NCBI RefSeq assembly: GCF_014204325.1
Contig: NZ_JACHKT010000042.1
Location: 1-37,326, forward strand
Source: Arcicella rosea
GTDB lineage: Bacteria; Bacteroidota; Bacteroidia; Cytophagales; Spirosomataceae
Direction: 5' to 3'
Length of the DNA stretch: 37,326 bases
Shown in pieces: positions 34,606-37,326 of this stretch (its first letter is position 1; the number at the start of each line of letters is the position of its first letter). Under the pieces are notes generated by a model, which saw only the letters and a list, made by a program, of their open reading frames with translations, was not told the DNA's origin and searched no databases. A program made the position numbers and the translations under genes.

Positions 34606-34965
34606 ATGAAAAATATTTTAAAATTAGAAGAATTGGCTGAATTTATATTGGGAGTATTGATTTTCAGTCGTTTATCATTTACTTGGTGGTATTTTCCTGC
34701 ATTGCTTTTATTGCCAGATTTAGGAATGTTGGGTTATTTAATAAATCCCAAAATAGGAGCGTGGATGTACAATTTCGTACATCATAAGGCATTAGGAATT
34801 GCTATTTTAGTATTAGGTTATTATGAACAAAATCAAGGAATTTTATTGTTGGGAACAATCCTTTTTGCTCATTCAGCTTTTGATAGAATGATGGGCTATG
34901 GACTAAAGTATGAAGACAGCTTTGAAAATACACATTTGGGAAGGATAGGTAAAACAGCAAAATAG
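34606..34965 (+). CDS. DUF4260 family membrane protein
   Basis: A 119-residue protein from the ATG at 34606 (MKNILKLEELAEF). A longer in-frame ATG at 34513 would begin inside the dispersed repeat and add a non-homologous 31-residue leader, so it is rejected. The body has four hydrophobic segments and the DUF4260 pattern: KLEELAEFILGVLIF, WWYFPALLLLPDLGMLGYLI, GAWMYNFVHHKALGIAILVLG, LLLGTILFAHSAFDRMMGYGLKY. The conserved His/Asp pairs (HHK, AHSAFDR) in membrane helices are suggestive of metal or proton chemistry, but the family has no known function. It probably forms a unit with the upstream epimerase. The stop codon lies at the start of another dispersed repeat. Confidence 0.78.
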   Translation: MKNILKLEELAEFILGVLIFSRLSFTWWYFPALLLLPDLGMLGYLINPKIGAWMYNFVHHKALGIAILVLGYYEQNQGILLLGTILFAHSAFDRMMGYGLKYEDSFENTHLGRIGKTAK

Positions 34966-34988
34966 CTTTCAGCCTTGAGCTTTTAGAG
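34963..34988. repeat. Dispersed AGCTTTCAGCCTTGAGCTTT repeat copy at the DUF4260 stop codon
   Basis: TAGCTTTCAGCC followed by TTGAGCTTTTAGAG. The TAG stop of the DUF4260 gene (34963-34965) is the first triplet of the repeat. Confidence 0.5.
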
Positions 34989-35048
34989 AGTAATTTATTT
35001 CAATATTAAAATCCGAAACCCGAAATCCGACCGCCGAAATCTAAAACC

Positions 35049-36068
35049 CTATGCTACCATTTTAGGATTTTTACGATAAACATTAGGTGTGTATCCAGTC
35101 CATTTTTTGAAAGAACGGAAAAAAACACTTGGTTCAGAATAACCCAATAAATAGGCAATATCTGTGGTACTTAGGTGTGATTCTTGTAAATGTTGTAAAG
35201 CTAAATTTTTGCGAATTTCATCAAGGAGTTGCTGAAAAGTAACTCCTTCTTCTTTGAGTTTCATTTGTAAAGAGCGTAAACCAATTCCCAAACTTCTTGA
35301 AACATTGAAAAGTGAAGGTTCTTCACCTTTCAAGCCATCCAAAATTTCTTTTTTCACTTTTTCTTTGAAGGAATTATCTTGATTTAAACCTTCCAGAATA
35401 CTCTGTGCGTGTTTATCAAACAAAGGAAAAAGATTGGGATTGGCGTTGATAATCGGCAAATGAAAGTACTTTTTTTCAAAAACGATTCCCGTAAAATTAC
35501 TTTCAAAAACTACTTCTTGCGTTTGAAAAACTCGCTGATATTCAGATGAATCGGAGTATGCAGGATAATTGAAATGAACAGATTTTAGGGGTAAATCTTT
35601 GCCAATCATTCCTTCCATAGCAGCGTGATAAATAGACAATTCAGACTCAAAAGCATATTGCGGATACAACATTTCATCGCTTATTTGTGTAAGCGTAACA
35701 TAAACCAAATCGTTTTGAATAAAAACTGTGGTCTTTGAACCGTCACAAACAATATCTTGATACTGACAAAGTTTCTCTAAAGCTTTATCCAAAGTAGGGC
35801 AGTGCATCATCACATAAGCCAAAATTCCCACCGCAACCGTATTGATAGATTCTCCAAGATGCAAAGCCAAATGTTTATCGCCCGTCATTTCTACGGCTTC
35901 TTTCCAAAGTACTTGTACTTTTTTGATGGGTAAACGAGCGTCTGGGTCTTGTAGCATTTCGGGAGTCAAACCAACTTTTTCGCACAAAGTAGTATAGTCT
36001 GCCCCTCTTTGTTGGGCAGCATATAAAATCAGATTGAAAGAGGCTACGGAGAGGGAATTTTTTTTCAT
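35049..36068 (-). CDS. AraC family transcriptional regulator with arabinose-binding-like N-domain
   Basis: A 339-residue regulator. Residues about 20-210 resemble the N-terminal ligand-binding domain of the OruR/ArgR-like AraC group (LYAAQQRGADYTTLCEKVGL, GDKHLALHLGESINTVAVGILAYVMMHCPTLDKALEKLCQYQ). The C-terminal double helix-turn-helix covers about 240-335: FNVSRSLGIGLRSLQMKLKEEGVTFQQLLDEIR, then LSTTDIAYLLGYSEPSVFFRSF and KKWTGYTPNVYRK, the AraC signature. The ligand is unknown. A perfect 40-bp palindrome (36093-36132) lies 25 bp upstream of its start codon and could be an operator or a terminator of the preceding gene. Target genes are not evident; the convergent epimerase-DUF4260 pair is one possibility. 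Confidence 0.9.
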   Translation of the reverse strand: MKKNSLSVASFNLILYAAQQRGADYTTLCEKVGLTPEMLQDPDARLPIKKVQVLWKEAVEMTGDKHLALHLGESINTVAVGILAYVMMHCPTLDKALEKLCQYQDIVCDGSKTTVFIQNDLVYVTLTQISDEMLYPQYAFESELSIYHAAMEGMIGKDLPLKSVHFNYPAYSDSSEYQRVFQTQEVVFESNFTGIVFEKKYFHLPIINANPNLFPLFDKHAQSILEGLNQDNSFKEKVKKEILDGLKGEEPSLFNVSRSLGIGLRSLQMKLKEEGVTFQQLLDEIRKNLALQHLQESHLSTTDIAYLLGYSEPSVFFRSFKKWTGYTPNVYRKNPKMVA

Positions 36069-36092
36069 GGGTTGGAGGAAGTTTAGCTTTTG

Positions 36093-36132
36093 CTATCAAT
36101 AGGGTTGGGATTAATCCCAACCCTATTGATAG
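36093..36132. promoter_or_regulatory. Perfect 40-bp palindrome between the M42 peptidase and AraC genes
   Basis: Left half CTATCAATAGGGTTGGGATT, right half its exact reverse complement. It is 10 bp after the peptidase stop codon and 25 bp before the AraC start codon. As RNA it would form an 18-bp stem with a 4-nt loop. There is no T-run on the minus strand side, so it is an atypical terminator; it could equally be an operator. Confidence 0.6.
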
Positions 36133-36142
36133 GTATTTATGC

Positions 36143-37213
36143 TTACTTAATATAACGCCAATCTTCATTTCCTTTTAAAGAAAGTAAAGATTCATAAATC
36201 AAGTTAATTACTGCTTGCACATCTTCTTTTGAAACCGTTTCAACGGTCGTGTGCATATATTTCAATGGCAACGAAATCAAGGCAGAAGCCACACCTTCAG
36301 TAGCATAAGCGAACGAATCAGTATCAGTACCAGTAGAACGTGAAACCGCCTGACGCTGAATTTTGATTTCTTTTGCTTCGGCAACGTCGATGATAAAATC
36401 ACGTAAATTGTTTTGTACAGCTGGGCCGTAACAAATCACAGGGCCAGAACCACATTTCAAATCACCTTGCTCTTTTTTGTTGTACATCGGCGACTGAGTA
36501 TCGTGCGTAACGTCTGTTACAATGGCAACGTCTGGTTTCAAACGTCTCACAATCATTTCAGCACCACGCAAACCGATTTCTTCTTGTACGGCATTTACGA
36601 CATACAAAGTAAAAGGTAATTCAACATTGTTTTCTTTCAGCATTCGGGCTACTTCGGCAATCATAAAACCACCCATGCGGTTATCCAAAGCACGTCCTAC
36701 AAAGTAACGATTGTTCAATTCTGTAAGTCCATCTTCAAAAGTAACGACCGTACCTACATGAACGCCCATTTCTTCTACTTCCTTTTTGTTAGCAGCACCC
36801 AAATCAATAAAAATGTCATTGACAGTTGGAGCTTTGTCTTTAGCCAAATCACGCACGTGAATGGCTGGATAGCCGAAAACGCCTTTTACCACCCCTTTTT
36901 TCGTATGTAAATTACAACGCATCGAAGGAGCAATCACGGCATCAGAGCCACCATTTCTTCTTACGAAAATATAGCCGTTATCGTCGATATAATTCACAAA
37001 CCAAGAAATTTCATCGGCATGAGCTTCGATAACTACTTTGTAAGGTTGGTTGGGATTGATAACCCCAACGGCAGTTCCGTAAACATCAATAATCGTTTCG
37101 TCGATATAGGGTTTGATATAATCTAACCAAATTTGTTGACCAGAAGCTTCAAAGCCCGTTGGCGAAGCATTGTTGAGGTATTCGTAGAGGAATGTTTTTG
37201 CGTTTTCAGTCAT
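36143..37213 (-). CDS. M42 family metallopeptidase (glutamyl aminopeptidase/tetrahedral aminopeptidase type)
   Basis: A 356-residue zinc/cobalt aminopeptidase of family M42 (FrvX/TET-like). Motifs are complete: VIEAHADEISWFV (His65 and Asp67 as metal ligands), GRALDNRMGGF (bridging Asp), NAVQEEIGLRGAEM (catalytic Glu pair), VTDVTHD, and the C-terminal SLPLKYMHTTVETV with the last metal His. Members form dodecameric tetrahedra in the cytoplasm and trim N-terminal residues from short peptides. The N-terminus YEYLNNASPTGFEASGQQIWLDYI (in parts: YEYLNNASPTGFE, ASGQQIWLDYI) is standard. It is separated from the downstream AraC gene by the 40-bp palindrome; the upstream region runs off the window. 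Confidence 0.94.
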   Translation of the reverse strand: MTENAKTFLYEYLNNASPTGFEASGQQIWLDYIKPYIDETIIDVYGTAVGVINPNQPYKVVIEAHADEISWFVNYIDDNGYIFVRRNGGSDAVIAPSMRCNLHTKKGVVKGVFGYPAIHVRDLAKDKAPTVNDIFIDLGAANKKEVEEMGVHVGTVVTFEDGLTELNNRYFVGRALDNRMGGFMIAEVARMLKENNVELPFTLYVVNAVQEEIGLRGAEMIVRRLKPDVAIVTDVTHDTQSPMYNKKEQGDLKCGSGPVICYGPAVQNNLRDFIIDVAEAKEIKIQRQAVSRSTGTDTDSFAYATEGVASALISLPLKYMHTTVETVSKEDVQAVINLIYESLLSLKGNEDWRYIK

Positions 37214-37326
37214 AACTTATTCTATAAAAAATTTAGGCTCAACCCTTAAACTGGGCTGATGATTAAACATTGTTGATAATTTCTCAAATCTGGCGTTAAA
37301 AGTAGTTGAAAAGTTTCTTGTAAAGC

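Overview
The window looks like chromosomal DNA from an AT-rich Bacteroidota member, most likely Cytophagales (Flectobacillus/Arcicella/Emticicia-like). The genus is inference; no database was searched. The phylum is supported by several promoters with the Bacteroidota sigma-A pattern (TTG, about 19-20 bp, TAnnTTTG), a fused MurF-alanine racemase, a LysS with a C-terminal tail, and a carotenoid lycopene cyclase. No rRNA or tRNA genes were recognised.

Region by region. 1-5.9 kb: YebC-type regulator, a secreted NTF2-like protein, a serine-hydrolase lipoprotein, CorA, a DUF3592-like membrane protein and a DeoR-type repressor with a long palindrome upstream. 6.1-9.9 kb: MurF-Alr fusion and phosphoglycerate kinase. 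10.2-14.1 kb: a two-gene membrane-protein operon (one is DUF2157-like), divergent from a FAN1-like VRR-NUC nuclease. 14.1-14.9 kb: a strongly structured intergenic region ahead of the ribosome hibernation factor gene hpf. 15-17.7 kb: metK and crtY.

17.8-24.5 kb is the accessory part. It holds eight copies of a 42-bp tandem repeat, then a large PHP-domain plus SMC/ABC-type ATPase of the TrlF/Ppl type (Ppl is a reported single-gene anti-phage system), a possible gene remnant, a secreted transglutaminase-like protein, a GyrI-like protein, a VapB-like antitoxin with a frameshifted VapC toxin, and a 282-bp element bounded by perfect 18-bp inverted repeats. The ATPase gene prefers AGA and ATA codons, unlike its housekeeping neighbours, which suggests horizontal acquisition.

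24.5-37.3 kb returns to ordinary genes: aldo/keto reductase, a LytTR regulator, lysS, a small heat-shock protein followed by an HtrA-type protease, a nitrilase-GDSL pair, a double thioredoxin-fold protein, an NAD-dependent epimerase with a DUF4260 protein, an AraC regulator preceded by a perfect 40-bp palindrome, and an M42 aminopeptidase.

Most genes form short transcription units separated by clear hairpin terminators. The observations most worth checking are the Ppl-like ATPase island, the 6S-RNA-like fold upstream of hpf, the frameshifted VapC, the MITE-like element, the palindromes upstream of two regulators, and a dispersed AGC..TGAGCTTT repeat family that tends to sit on stop codons.
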